Shown here one piece after another: positions 9,589 to 19,083 of a stretch of DNA of 64,000 bases. The notes under the pieces were generated by a model. The model made no database searches. It was not told the DNA's origin and worked only from the letters and a program-made list of their open reading frames with translations. The stretch is taken from the NCBI GenBank assembly GCA_002319795.1, contig DCFU01000016.1, forward strand, positions 62,001-126,000, read 5' to 3'. The DNA comes from Megamonas sp. UBA1796. GTDB lineage: Bacteria > Bacillota > Negativicutes > Selenomonadales > Selenomonadaceae. The stretch's first letter is position 1. Each line of letters starts with the position of its first letter. Both the position numbers and the translations under genes were made by a program.

Positions 9589-11316
9589 TCATCCCCTGCA
9601 GGCACGGTTTCTTCCATTTTTGAAGCTATGCTTTTTTATTCTTGCATTATCTACCATTTCTCTCGCATTGTCAAGTGAAGCCGCCGTAACATCTATCCCA
9701 GATGCCATGCGTGCAATCTCATTGATGCGCTCTCCCTCTGACAGTATTCGTACAGCCGTTGTGGTTTTTCCATCCTGTGTTTCTTTTGATATATATAAAT
9801 GGGCATCTGCCATGCAGGCAATCTGTGGTAAATGCGTAATACAAAGCACCTGTTTATAGACAGATACCAGTGCGATGCGCTCCGCGACCATCTGTGCTGT
9901 GCGCCCTCCGATTCCCGCATCAATTTCATCAAAAACCATACTGGCGACCGAATCGTCCTGCGCTGCCTCAACGGTCTTTACAGCTAGCGCGATACGCGCA
10001 AGCTCGCCGCCGGAGGCCACCTTCTGCAATGTTTTTTCCGTCTCTCCGGCATTGGCAGAAAACAGCATAACCAGCGCATCAGCGCCGCGGGCCGAGGCCT
10101 CTTTTAACGGCTCTAATACAATGTGAAAACGAGCATTTGGCATACCTAGTGCGAGTAATTGCGTCTCGATAGCAACAGAAAGCTTATCCGCCGCCTTGCA
10201 GCGCATCTTTGTAAGCTTGGCAGCTTCTATCCGCACCTCTTCTTTTGCATTGAAAATCCTCTTTTTAAGCACTGCTATATCATCATCATAGTTTTCAATA
10301 TCCGCAAGCTCGGCCTGAACTTCCTTCTGATGCTCCAATACAGCCTCAAGAGTCACACCGTATTTCTTCCGCAGCTTATCGATGACATCCATACGGCTCT
10401 CCAAGCGGTCAAGCTTATGTGCATCAAAGTCCATATCATCCCCATAGTCCCTGAGATTATAAGAAACTTCCTGTAGCTGGCAGTATGCATCCTCTACCAT
10501 TTTTCGTGATTCTTCCATAGAAGAATCGAACCGGCTCAATGATTCCAGATTCTGCTTAATACGGGCAAGTGCTTCCAAAACTCCAACCGGACTTTTGCCC
10601 CCTCCATTTAGGAATGTATCAGAAGAAGTTATATATCCTGTTATCTTTTCTGCATTGGACAGCTTGAGAATATCCTGTTCAAGCTCCTTGTCCTCTCCTT
10701 CTTTCAGCTTCGCCTCACTGATTTCCTTGTCCTGCCATTTCAGCATATCAAGTCGCTGTGCATAATCACGGGAGGCCTGTTCCTTATCCAGCAACTGACG
10801 GCAAAGCTCCTGCCAATTGGTAAAGCATTTGCCATAGGACTCCAGCTGATCTTCAATGGCTTCGTCACTGCCATCGAGCAAGGCAAACTGGTTTTCCATA
10901 CGTAAAAGCGCCAGATTCTCATTCTGCCCATGAATATCAATAAGGAGTCTCCCCATGCCCCTGAGCACAGCCAAGGTCACATGACACCCATTCACTAAAA
11001 TCATATTTTTGCCGCTGCGCGTAATCTGCCTTGTGATGATGAGCATATCATCCTCTACGTCAATAGCCTGTGCCTCTAAAAAGCTAATAAGTTCGTGCTG
11101 CCCTTCAAGAGAAAATACGGCTTCTACCCGCAGCCAGTCACAGTCAGTGCGGATAAAATCTACACTGATGCGGTGTCCGAGAATCGCTCCTAATGAATCA
11201 ATGAGTATGGATTTACCGGCACCAGTTTCTCCCGTAAGAATATTGAGTCCGCTGCCGAACTCAATCTGCACATGCTCCAGCAGTGCAAAGTTCCATACCG
11301 TCAATGTCTTCAGCAT
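9589..11316 (-). CDS. recN: DNA repair protein RecN
   Basis: SMC-like ATPase for double-strand break repair, 575 residues, close to the usual 550-575. The N-terminal Walker A is GETGAGKS (about 30-37). The centre is coiled coil, and the C-terminal half has the ABC signature VASGGELARIALA and Walker B MVFDEIDAGIGG. RecN gathers broken DNA ends early in recombinational repair. Its position directly after argR is common in Firmicutes. The C-terminal dozen residues are basic. Confidence 0.96.
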   Translation of the reverse strand: MLKTLTVWNFALLEHVQIEFGSGLNILTGETGAGKSILIDSLGAILGHRISVDFIRTDCDWLRVEAVFSLEGQHELISFLEAQAIDVEDDMLIITRQITRSGKNMILVNGCHVTLAVLRGMGRLLIDIHGQNENLALLRMENQFALLDGSDEAIEDQLESYGKCFTNWQELCRQLLDKEQASRDYAQRLDMLKWQDKEISEAKLKEGEDKELEQDILKLSNAEKITGYITSSDTFLNGGGKSPVGVLEALARIKQNLESLSRFDSSMEESRKMVEDAYCQLQEVSYNLRDYGDDMDFDAHKLDRLESRMDVIDKLRKKYGVTLEAVLEHQKEVQAELADIENYDDDIAVLKKRIFNAKEEVRIEAAKLTKMRCKAADKLSVAIETQLLALGMPNARFHIVLEPLKEASARGADALVMLFSANAGETEKTLQKVASGGELARIALAVKTVEAAQDDSVASMVFDEIDAGIGGRTAQMVAERIALVSVYKQVLCITHLPQIACMADAHLYISKETQDGKTTTAVRILSEGERINEIARMASGIDVTAASLDNAREMVDNARIKKHSFKNGRNRACRG

Positions 11317-11342
11317 CCGAATATCTCCTTCTGTGAAGCCGC

Positions 11343-11795
11343 TCAGACAACCATCGACTCCAGCTTTTTCAAGATTCTGGGAACAGCATCCTTGGGTTTT
11401 ATAACAACCAAGATATTGTCATCTCCCGCTACTGTCCCGATGATTTCCGGCCACTTTGCATAATCCAGCGTTGAAGCAACTGCATTTGCGGTTCCCGGTA
11501 GTGTTTTTACCACAATGATATTCTCGCTTGAATTGATGCCTATTACCGAATCCTGAAACATCCTTGTCATCCTGTTCTTGGAGAAAACCATATTTTTCTC
11601 CAAGGGATACGCATACCTGTAGCGCCCGTCACCCGTTGGGACCTTGATGAGCATAAGCTCCTTGATATCACGCGATACAGTCGCCTGCGTTACCTCAATA
11701 TGCTGCTTGCGCAGCGCCTCCGCTAAATCTTCTTGTGTCTCAATAACCGTATTTTCAATGATACTCCGGATTCTCGCATGACGTATTGCCTTCAT
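11343..11795 (-). CDS. argR: Arginine repressor
   Basis: Arginine-responsive regulator of 150 residues. The N-terminal winged helix reads IRSIIENTVIETQEDLAEAL and is followed by the recognition stretch ATVSRDIKEL. The C-terminal oligomerisation domain contains the arginine-binding GTVAGDDNILVV region. The start at 11795 is chosen over an upstream in-frame ATG (11870, inside nadK) because AAAGGAGTG precedes it at good distance and the N-terminus is canonical. Its targets are not visible here, though the arginine-consuming speA operon lies 13 kb away. Confidence 0.95.
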   Translation of the reverse strand: MKAIRHARIRSIIENTVIETQEDLAEALRKQHIEVTQATVSRDIKELMLIKVPTGDGRYRYAYPLEKNMVFSKNRMTRMFQDSVIGINSSENIIVVKTLPGTANAVASTLDYAKWPEIIGTVAGDDNILVVIKPKDAVPRILKKLESMVV

Positions 11796-11814
11796 GTTTT
11801 CACTCCTTTGCCTT

Positions 11815-12666
11815 TTAATCATTTTTCCATAGTTTTGTACGCAGTGTCTGATAATAGTTTTTATCCTCAAATTTTACGATTTTTGCAGGTTCCGGAGCTT
11901 TCCGCACAAAGACTTCGTCCCCCGGCAAAAGGCGGAAACTCTCCTGCCCGTCAAACGTAACAATAATATCCTGATGCGTTGCTGCTATATGGATATGCAC
12001 CTCTTCATCCTCTCCGATGACCATCGGCCGCACATCGAAAGTATGCGGACAGATTGGCGTCAGAAGAAGTGCCTTTATCTTTGGATTTATGATTGGGCCT
12101 CCAGCTGAAAGTGAATAGGCTGTCGAGCCTGTAGAAGTTGAAACAATAACACCATCTGCCTTGTAATCCGCTACCTCGAACCCGTCAATGCTCAAGCTCA
12201 GATGCAGCATGCGCGCAACGCCTCCTTTGGTTATGACCACATCATTGATGGCATTCGCAAGAAATCTCTCCCTGCCATCGCTCTGTACAAACCCCGAAAG
12301 CACCATACGTTCTTCAATGCGATACTCTCCACGCAGGATTTTTTCCAGTTTGCTCTCCAATTCTGGAAGCTCAATATCTGCCAGAAACCCAAACGTACCG
12401 ATATTGATGCCGCAAACCGGTATATTACGCGCATACAACTGCCTGCTTACACCCAGAAGCGTACCATCACCGCCTATACTCAGCCCCATATCGACAGCAC
12501 AGCTTCCTATATCCTTCTCTCCATACGCATCATAACCAAAAAATAAAGCCTCATCCATCGGCAAGAGCAACTTCATCGGCTTTGTCGCACAAAAATCCAC
12601 AATGCGTTTCAAAACTTCTCCCGCATTTTCCTTATCCACATTTGGAAAAACAGCTATGGTAAACAT
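11815..12666 (-). CDS. nadK: NAD kinase
   Basis: Phosphorylates NAD to NADP; 283 residues. The GGDGTLLG motif that positions ATP and the catalytic aspartate is present, as is the NAD-binding SAGGPI stretch. The second conserved region is a Gly/Ser-rich turn (STSTGSTAYSLSAGGP). It lies between tlyA and argR; tlyA-nadK-argR-recN is a recurrent gene order in Firmicutes. Confidence 0.95.
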   Translation of the reverse strand: MFTIAVFPNVDKENAGEVLKRIVDFCATKPMKLLLPMDEALFFGYDAYGEKDIGSCAVDMGLSIGGDGTLLGVSRQLYARNIPVCGINIGTFGFLADIELPELESKLEKILRGEYRIEERMVLSGFVQSDGRERFLANAINDVVITKGGVARMLHLSLSIDGFEVADYKADGVIVSTSTGSTAYSLSAGGPIINPKIKALLLTPICPHTFDVRPMVIGEDEEVHIHIAATHQDIIVTFDGQESFRLLPGDEVFVRKAPEPAKIVKFEDKNYYQTLRTKLWKND

Positions 12667-12690
12667 TATGCCCTCACCAAATTCCCCATA

Positions 12691-13503
12691 TTATTTCTTA
12701 TCGAGCTGCGCATGCGCATCGCACACGACCTGCAATATCTTTTCCTCGGTAATCGTATCCTTCTGTTGCCCATCGAGAGACAGCTTTATAAGATATTCTA
12801 TATTTCCCTCCGGCCCCTTAACAGGTGAATAGGTCAGTGCCATCGGCACCAGCTCCTGGTTACGGCTGAAACCGGCAATTCTCCGGATGACCTCCGCATG
12901 TACCTTTGGTTCCCGTACAACTCCTTTTTTGCCGACCTTGTCACGACCTGCTTCGAACTGCGGTTTGATCAGTGCAGCTATTTCACCTTCCGGCTTCAAA
13001 AGTGCCCTGACCTCCGGCAATACTTTCTCCAGAGAAATGAACGCCACATCAACGGACGCAAAGTCCAATGCTTCTCCGAGCATATCCGGGGTTACATTGC
13101 GGATGTTTGTACGCTCCATGTTCACCACGCGTTCATCCGTCCGCAGGGACCATGCAAGCTGTCCATATCCGACATCGATGGCAAATACTTTTCTGGCTCC
13201 ATTCTGCAGGGAACAATCTGTAAAACCACCGGTTGAAGCGCCTATATCCGCTACGACTTTATCCCGCAGCTCAAGGCCAAATTCCCGAATAGCCTTCTCC
13301 AGCTTCAGTCCGCCACGGCTTACATAAGGAATACTGTCACCCAATATACGGATGGCAGCCTCCGGCTTCACAAGTGTTCCCGCTTTATCTATTTTTTGCC
13401 CATCGACAAGAACAAGCCCGGCCATGATAGTCGTCTTCGCCCGTTCCCTGCTGGTTACAAGTTTTCTTTCAACAAGTAATACATCCAATCTTTCCTTTGC
13501 CAT
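12691..13503 (-). CDS. tlyA: TlyA family rRNA 2'-O-methyltransferase
   Basis: A 270-residue protein with an N-terminal S4 RNA-binding domain (1-60, RLDVLLVERKLVTSRERAK) and an FtsJ-type methyltransferase domain (about 85-245) with the SAM motif DIGASTGGFTDC. TlyA methylates ribose in 16S and/or 23S rRNA; older names call it haemolysin A. It begins 2 bp after the dxs stop codon, so translation is probably coupled. Confidence 0.93.
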   Translation of the reverse strand: MAKERLDVLLVERKLVTSRERAKTTIMAGLVLVDGQKIDKAGTLVKPEAAIRILGDSIPYVSRGGLKLEKAIREFGLELRDKVVADIGASTGGFTDCSLQNGARKVFAIDVGYGQLAWSLRTDERVVNMERTNIRNVTPDMLGEALDFASVDVAFISLEKVLPEVRALLKPEGEIAALIKPQFEAGRDKVGKKGVVREPKVHAEVIRRIAGFSRNQELVPMALTYSPVKGPEGNIEYLIKLSLDGQQKDTITEEKILQVVCDAHAQLDKK

Positions 13504-13504
13504 A

Positions 13505-15382
13505 TCATCTATCCTTTAAAAATAATCTGACCCTTGTCGCAATCTGCTCCGGTAAAAGCCCGCAACATTCCCAAAGCTCTGTACGGCTTCCCTGCTCAAC
13601 AAAAGCATCACCTATACCGATGCGTAAGAGCGGCACGGACAGTGCCGAATCTGCTAAAAATTCCGCAACAGCAGAACCAAAACCACCGGCAAGCACGTTC
13701 TCTTCCACGCTCACCAAAAAATCCATATTGGCAGCCAGCTCTCGTAAAAGAGCCTCATCCAAAGGCTTCACAAACCGCATATTCACAACAGACGAAGCAA
13801 TTCCCTCACCCGCAAGCTCAATAGCCGCCTTTGAAGCATTGTCCACCATACTGCCTACAGCTAAGAATGCAATCTTGCCCTGCCTGGACAGCACCTCTGC
13901 CTTCCCGTAAGGAATATCATGGAAATCAGCCTCCATGGTGACTCCCAGACCTGCCCCACGAGGATAACGCAATGCTACCGGACGCTTCCATTGCAGCGCG
14001 GCTCCCAGCATCTGGCGCAGCTCATTCTCATCTTTCGGTGCCATAATCGTCATATTCGGAATATGGCGCAAATAAGAAAGATCAAAGACACCATGATGCG
14101 TTGGCCCATCCTCACCTACCAGCCCTGCCCTGTCAAGACACAACACAACCGGCAGATCCTGCAGACAAACATCATGCAGGATCTGATCATATGCCCTCTG
14201 GGCAAAAGTCGAATAAAGTGCTACGACCGGGCGTTTCCCGGCAGCCGCCATTCCAGCGGCAAGGGTCACCGCATGTTCCTCCGCAATCCCCACATCGAAA
14301 AAACGTTCCGGGTATACTTCCTTGAATGCTTTAAGCCCTGTGCCAGAAGGCATTGCTGCCGTAACAGCCGTAATATCCCGATTTTTAGCCGCCAAATCGA
14401 TAAGCGCGCTGCTAAAGACCGACGTATAGGAAGGCGGCATCCCATCTTTCTTTTTCAGCTTTCCGGTTACAGCATCGAACTTGCCAACACCATGGAACTT
14501 ATCCGGCTCCAGTTCAGCAGGCAGGTATCCTTTCCCCTTCTTGGTACGCACATGTACAAGAATAGGTCCCTCCATGCGGCGTACCTGCCGGAACATCTCC
14601 TGCAGCAATTCTATATTATGTCCATCAAGCGGACCTACATATGTAAAGCCCATCTCCTCAAACAAACCGCCCGGCACAAGCACAGAACGCACGCCTTCTT
14701 TAATATATCCCGCGGTCTTCAATACCGTATCGCCAATCTTCGGAATACTTTTCAGTAAACCCTCGATATCCTTTTTAGCCCGGTTATACTGTGGCGCCAC
14801 ACGCATACGTGCCAGATATTCTGACATTGCTCCCACATTATGATCAATAGACATCTCATTATCATTGAGAACTACGATAAAGTTTTTGCCCAAATCTCCC
14901 GCATGGTTCAAGGCTTCAAAAGCTTCGCCGCCAGTCAGCGCACCATCTCCCAGCACAGCCAGAATATGGTTATGCCCACCCTGAAGATCTCTGGCAATCG
15001 CCATGCCTAAAGCCGCTGATATCGACGTGCTCGCATGTCCCACGCCAAATACATCATAATCTGATTCCGAACGTTTGGGAAATCCTGTGATACCACCTTT
15101 TTGTCGCAGCGTCCCAAAGCGCTCCCGGCGTCCTGTCAGTATCTTATGTGCATAAGCCTGATGCCCTACATCCCAGACAATCTTATCCTCCGGAATATTA
15201 AAGACACTATAAAGTGCCAGTGTAAGCTCTATTGTTCCCAAGCTTGGTGCCAGATGTCCGCCAGTTTTGGCTACGGTTTCTATGATTAAGGCACGCAACT
15301 CAACCGCCAGCTGTTCAAGCTGACCAAGCGAAAGCTTCTTCAGCTGGCGTGGTTCCTCAATATGCTCTAAAATTTGCCTCAT
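13505..15382 (-). CDS. dxs: 1-deoxy-D-xylulose-5-phosphate synthase
   Basis: First enzyme of the MEP isoprenoid pathway: a thiamine-diphosphate enzyme joining pyruvate and glyceraldehyde-3-phosphate; 625 residues. The ThDP/magnesium motif begins with GDGALTGG and ends with NDNEMSI. The transketolase pyrimidine-binding domain contains GIAEEHAVT, followed by the C-terminal transketolase domain. It sits directly downstream of ispA, so supply and use of C5 isoprenoid units are encoded together. Confidence 0.97.
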   Translation of the reverse strand: MRQILEHIEEPRQLKKLSLGQLEQLAVELRALIIETVAKTGGHLAPSLGTIELTLALYSVFNIPEDKIVWDVGHQAYAHKILTGRRERFGTLRQKGGITGFPKRSESDYDVFGVGHASTSISAALGMAIARDLQGGHNHILAVLGDGALTGGEAFEALNHAGDLGKNFIVVLNDNEMSIDHNVGAMSEYLARMRVAPQYNRAKKDIEGLLKSIPKIGDTVLKTAGYIKEGVRSVLVPGGLFEEMGFTYVGPLDGHNIELLQEMFRQVRRMEGPILVHVRTKKGKGYLPAELEPDKFHGVGKFDAVTGKLKKKDGMPPSYTSVFSSALIDLAAKNRDITAVTAAMPSGTGLKAFKEVYPERFFDVGIAEEHAVTLAAGMAAAGKRPVVALYSTFAQRAYDQILHDVCLQDLPVVLCLDRAGLVGEDGPTHHGVFDLSYLRHIPNMTIMAPKDENELRQMLGAALQWKRPVALRYPRGAGLGVTMEADFHDIPYGKAEVLSRQGKIAFLAVGSMVDNASKAAIELAGEGIASSVVNMRFVKPLDEALLRELAANMDFLVSVEENVLAGGFGSAVAEFLADSALSVPLLRIGIGDAFVEQGSRTELWECCGLLPEQIATRVRLFLKDR

Positions 15383-15402
15383 CGCATTTTACCCTTCTCC
15401 AC

Positions 15403-16281
15403 TCATTTATCTCTGGACACAAGATACCGCACGAGTTCACGCAAAAAATTCGCCCTGTCATCAAAAATTGTCAAGGCCTGCATTGCTTCTTCAACGCTGT
15501 CCTCAGCCAGACGCCGTGCCTCATCCAGTGAGGTCAGCGTGACATAGGTGGATTTGTGGTTGCGTGCATCACTGCCCACAGGTTTTCCTATCGTTGCTTC
15601 ATCGCCTGTTACGTCCAAAATATCGTCCGTAATCTGGAAGGCCATCCCAAATTTTTCGGCATACGCCGTAAGAGCACGCAATTCACTCGGCTTCGCACCT
15701 GCCAAAATCGCTCCGGAGCGAATAGCCGCACAAAAAAGCGCACCGGTTTTTCCCATATGCATTTTCCTGAGCGTTTCCATATCAATATGCTTATCCTCAG
15801 ATTCGAGATCGATAGCCTGTCCTCCGACCATGCCATTGGGTCCCGCCGACGTGCTCATTTCGCGCACAACAGCGGCGGCAGTTTCCGGTGCAATCCCCGG
15901 CTGACGCAGTATGACCTCGAAAGCCAAGGTCAGCAAGGCATCACCAGCCAATACAGCCATACCATCACCATATACCTTATGATTTGTAAGTTTTCCACGG
16001 CGATAGTCATCGTTATCCATTGCCGGAAGATCATCATGTATAAGCGAATATGTATGAATCATCTCGATTGCACATGCTGCCTGCAGATAGTCTTCGCCTC
16101 TGCCTCCCACAGCATCTGCCGCTGCCATAAGCAGAATAGGGCGCAGACGCTTGCCGCCTGCCATAAGGCTGTATTTCATTGCCGCACAAAGTGTAAGGTC
16201 AAGTGCCTCCTCTTCCCGCAGTTCCTGTATAAGAGCCTTTTCCAGCAGAGCAGCCCTTGCCTGCCATTCTTTCTTCAGCAT
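15403..16281 (-). CDS. ispA: Polyprenyl (farnesyl diphosphate) synthase
   Basis: Short-chain trans-prenyl transferase, 292 residues. The first aspartate-rich motif is DDLPAMDNDD, the long spacing typical of bacterial FPP synthases, and the second is DDILD. It makes farnesyl (possibly geranyl) diphosphate for undecaprenyl and quinone precursors. It begins 5 bp after the xseB stop and is followed by dxs. Product chain length cannot be read reliably from sequence. Confidence 0.94.
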   Translation of the reverse strand: MLKKEWQARAALLEKALIQELREEEALDLTLCAAMKYSLMAGGKRLRPILLMAAADAVGGRGEDYLQAACAIEMIHTYSLIHDDLPAMDNDDYRRGKLTNHKVYGDGMAVLAGDALLTLAFEVILRQPGIAPETAAAVVREMSTSAGPNGMVGGQAIDLESEDKHIDMETLRKMHMGKTGALFCAAIRSGAILAGAKPSELRALTAYAEKFGMAFQITDDILDVTGDEATIGKPVGSDARNHKSTYVTLTSLDEARRLAEDSVEEAMQALTIFDDRANFLRELVRYLVSRDK

Positions 16282-16285
16282 ATGC

Positions 16286-16525
16286 TCAATCTCCCTCTAT
16301 TTTAAGCTCCAGCTCCTGGGCCTCATTATTTTCTTCCTTTATGAGAATATCCATGGATTTTTCTGCCTGTTCCAGCTCCTGCATGCATTGTTTGGAAAGC
16401 TTAACGCCTTGTGCGTAATTATCCATAAGATCCCGGAGGCTCAGTTCCCCATTTTCCATATTTCCGATGATCTCCTCAAGCCCTGCAAGTGCTTCCTCGA
16501 AGGAAAGTTCCTTTTTCTTAGCCAT
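16286..16525 (-). CDS. xseB: Exodeoxyribonuclease VII small subunit
   Basis: A 79-residue helical protein with the family motif LSFEEALAGLEEIIGNMENG near the N-terminus and a second helix with YAQGVKLSKQCMQEL. It assembles with XseA into the single-strand-specific exonuclease VII. Its start overlaps the xseA stop by one base, which suggests coupled translation. Confidence 0.94.
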   Translation of the reverse strand: MAKKKELSFEEALAGLEEIIGNMENGELSLRDLMDNYAQGVKLSKQCMQELEQAEKSMDILIKEENNEAQELELKIEGD

Positions 16526-17730
16526 TAGCCTTCTCCCCCTTCTTCAACAGACTTTACAACCGCTTGCAGGCTGCCATCTGCTAAACGCACATGTACCCAT
16601 TCTCCTTCACGGATTTCATGCACACTTTTGACCAGTCCTTTGTCTGACTCAACGATACTATACCCCCGCCGCAACACACGGAGCGGACTCATTGTCTCCA
16701 GCCGCCCGAGCCGCAGTTCCAGTACATGCCGTTTATCCAATACCTCCCTGCGATAAAAAGCTGTCAGACGCTCCACCGCCATATCCAGACGCTGTCTTTT
16801 CTCCGCAAACAGGCGCTGTGGAGAATGCATAGCCGTACTGCGCAGGCACAAAACCAGCTGATTTTGTTTCTCATGCATGGCACTATGCATATTGGTTTCC
16901 AGCCGTGCTGTAAGCCCCATCATATAACGGGTAAGTTCTCCAGCATCAGGTACGATAATCTCCGCAGCCTGTGATGGCGTCGCCGCACGGACATCAGCAG
17001 CAAAATCCGCCAGGGTAAAATCAGTTTCATGTCCTACTGCCGAGACCACCGGAATCTTTGAGGCATAAATCGCACGCACTACAACCTCTTCATTAAAAGA
17101 CCAAAGGTCCTCCATAGAACCACCGCCGCGCCCTGCAATAAGCACATCGACCGGATATTTTTTATTAAAGAACCGAATACCTTCCGCAATCTGCACAGCC
17201 GACTCCGTCCCCTGCACTTGAACAGGATAAAGAATCAGTTGGACCGCAGGATTCCGACGCTTGGCCACATGATAGATATCCCGAAGCACCGCTCCTGAGA
17301 GACTCGTTATCACACCAATTTTTTTAGGAAATTTAGGCAATGATTTTTTATGCTCGACTGCAAAAAGTCCCTCATCCGTCAGACGCGCCTTAAGCTGTGC
17401 AAAAGCAATACTAAGCTCTCCTGCTCCCTCAGGTACAATACTGTCTGTATACAGCTGGTAAGCGCCGTCACGTTCATATACCGACAGACTGCCGCCCGCC
17501 ACTACCTTAAGCCCGTTTTCCGGTACAAAGCGCAGCGTCTGCGCCCGGCTGCGAAACATCACGCACTTAAGACTGGCGGAAGCATCCTTTAATGTAAAAT
17601 AACAATGTCCGGACGTATATCGTTTAAAATTCGAGATTTCTCCCCGAATCATGATATTTTGCAGGACATCCTCCCCGTCAAACATATTCTTTATATATTT
17701 TGTGACATCACTGACACTATGAACCGCCAT
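16525..17730 (-). CDS. xseA: Exodeoxyribonuclease VII large subunit
   Basis: Catalytic subunit of exonuclease VII, 401 residues. An N-terminal OB-fold (about 20-100, containing GHCYFTLKD) precedes the nuclease domain with GVITS and the GRGGGS(M)EDLWSFN block, then a coiled-coil C-terminus. Only 17 bp separate its ATG from the end of an intrinsic terminator after nusB, so its expression must come from readthrough or from a promoter I do not recognise. Its ribosome site is GAGGG. Confidence 0.95.
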   Translation of the reverse strand: MAVHSVSDVTKYIKNMFDGEDVLQNIMIRGEISNFKRYTSGHCYFTLKDASASLKCVMFRSRAQTLRFVPENGLKVVAGGSLSVYERDGAYQLYTDSIVPEGAGELSIAFAQLKARLTDEGLFAVEHKKSLPKFPKKIGVITSLSGAVLRDIYHVAKRRNPAVQLILYPVQVQGTESAVQIAEGIRFFNKKYPVDVLIAGRGGGSMEDLWSFNEEVVVRAIYASKIPVVSAVGHETDFTLADFAADVRAATPSQAAEIIVPDAGELTRYMMGLTARLETNMHSAMHEKQNQLVLCLRSTAMHSPQRLFAEKRQRLDMAVERLTAFYRREVLDKRHVLELRLGRLETMSPLRVLRRGYSIVESDKGLVKSVHEIREGEWVHVRLADGSLQAVVKSVEEGGEG

Positions 17731-17747
17731 ATTGCATCCCTCACATA

Positions 17748-17774
17748 AGAAAAAAGCCAGGCCGTGAGCCTGGC
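17748..17774 (-). terminator. Intrinsic terminator between nusB and xseA
   Basis: On the minus strand, a 7-bp GC-rich stem GCCAGGC/GCCTGGC with a 5-nt loop is followed by a run of six T. It starts about 10 bp after the nusB stop and ends 17 bp before the xseA start. Confidence 0.8.
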
Positions 17775-17784
17775 ATATACACCA

Positions 17785-18207
17785 TCATTTCACCATTGCA
17801 CCTAAAATACCATTAACGAAACGTCCGGAACTGTCCGTACCAAACTTCTTCGCCAACTCTACGGCCTCATTGATGACAATATTAGGTGTCAGGTTTTCCT
17901 TACCATACTGCAGCTCATATACAGCCAAACGCGTAATATTACGATCTATACCGGACATCCGCCCAATTTTCCAATCACGCGAATACTGCGTAATGCAACC
18001 ATCCAGCTCCTTAATACGCTCCCGCGTTCCATGCACCAATATTCTTGCGTAAGCGCTGTCATCATCCGCCATAGGCTTGATTTCGCCCAAAGCAGCATCC
18101 ACTGCCTTGTTCTGATACTCCTCGGTCTCTCCCGCATCTCCTGCCTGATTCAGCTCCAGCTGAAACAATGCCTGCAAGGCCACTTCCCGAGCTTGTCTTC
18201 GACTCAT
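17785..18207 (-). CDS. nusB: Transcription antitermination factor NusB
   Basis: RNA-binding factor of 140 residues that joins NusE in rRNA antitermination complexes. The N-terminus SRRQAREVALQALFQLE is the family hallmark, and the C-terminal helices contain VINEAVELAKKFG. The start at 18207 is preceded by AAAGGAAGG. The longer frame to 18327 is rejected because it overlaps the DUF2273 gene and lacks homology-like sequence. It is directly followed by an intrinsic terminator. Confidence 0.95.
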   Translation of the reverse strand: MSRRQAREVALQALFQLELNQAGDAGETEEYQNKAVDAALGEIKPMADDDSAYARILVHGTRERIKELDGCITQYSRDWKIGRMSGIDRNITRLAVYELQYGKENLTPNIVINEAVELAKKFGTDSSGRFVNGILGAMVK

Positions 18208-18232
18208 AAAAACCTTCCTTTTCTTTCCCTGC

Positions 18233-18475
18233 TTATTTCCAACGTTGCAAACCATCCGCCAGGAAATCCCTGGCCATCTGCAGCAAATCCTCACCACGAT
18301 CGGCCCTGGAACCAATAAACAATCCAATCAGCCCGCAAAACAAAACAAAGGCCGTCTTCCAAAATCCGAACAAAAGTACTGACATGCCCAGCACCAGCCC
18401 CAAAGCCGTGCCGATAACCTTGCCCCTATGCTCCTTCCATGCTGTCAGGACAAGCTTTTTCATATCCTCCCGCAT
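18233..18475 (-). CDS. DUF2273 small membrane protein
   Basis: An 80-residue protein with two hydrophobic segments separated by a short turn around FGFWKTAF. The typical DUF2273 pattern GxxLGLVLG and GLFIGSRAD is visible. Genes of this type sit with Asp23 and AmaP in many Firmicutes, as here. The ATG at 18475 with GGTGA upstream is preferred; a TTG at 18493 would overlap the amaP end by 4 bp. Function is unknown; a membrane partner of the Asp23 complex is an inference from context. Confidence 0.8.
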   Translation of the reverse strand: MREDMKKLVLTAWKEHRGKVIGTALGLVLGMSVLLFGFWKTAFVLFCGLIGLFIGSRADRGEDLLQMARDFLADGLQRWK

Positions 18476-18489
18476 CTCTTCACCGCCCG

Positions 18490-19065
18490 TCAAACAACAC
18501 GCTGCTTTTTCGTCACTGCAGCATTCGATATATCATCCACCGCAATGTCCAACGCAAAATCCTTTACGCCCACAGTTTGTTCCAAATGCTGCCGCACAGA
18601 CGCGCGGATTGTATCGGATACCTCTGCTACATTCTGCTCCTGGCCAATAACAATGTGAATGCCTATTTTAACAAAAGAATCCACGCCTGATGTTTTTTCG
18701 GCCCTTACACGAATTTTCGCATCACGCACACCAGAAGTCATGCGCGTTACTTTTTCTATCATATTCTTTACGGCATCAACCGCGACTTTTACATCCCCGG
18801 CCGCACTGTGAATCAGGATGACCTCTTTTTCCTCATGCGCTTTTTTCGCACTTCCCATAAGGCTGTATACGAGGAAATGGACACTAAGCAGAAACACGGC
18901 CGCGGCAGTACCTGCCACAATGTCCCACTGCCCCATCGCCCCATCGTAGAGCTCCCTCAGATAATGTTCCGGCACCAGCTGTAAAAAAACCACCGCGGTG
19001 CCTAATGCCAAAACCACACCCGCTAATGCATACAGGAACAGAAAAAAACGATTGACCAACCCCAT
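18490..19065 (-). CDS. amaP: Alkaline shock response membrane anchor protein AmaP
   Basis: A 191-residue protein with two N-terminal membrane helices (about 7-28 and 48-68) and a cytoplasmic Asp23-like domain. In Staphylococcus, AmaP tethers Asp23 to the membrane. Here it lies 18 bp downstream of the Asp23-family gene and abuts the DUF2273 gene, so the whole set is intact. The role in this organism is inferred from the family and the synteny. Confidence 0.88.
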   Translation of the reverse strand: MGLVNRFFLFLYALAGVVLALGTAVVFLQLVPEHYLRELYDGAMGQWDIVAGTAAAVFLLSVHFLVYSLMGSAKKAHEEKEVILIHSAAGDVKVAVDAVKNMIEKVTRMTSGVRDAKIRVRAEKTSGVDSFVKIGIHIVIGQEQNVAEVSDTIRASVRQHLEQTVGVKDFALDIAVDDISNAAVTKKQRVV

Positions 19066-19083
19066 AACACGCCTCTTTCCGGC

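Noticed and set aside
13919..14758. A 279-codon plus-strand frame opposite dxs
   Set aside because: Antisense shadow of a conserved gene; no recognisable domain and no start signal.
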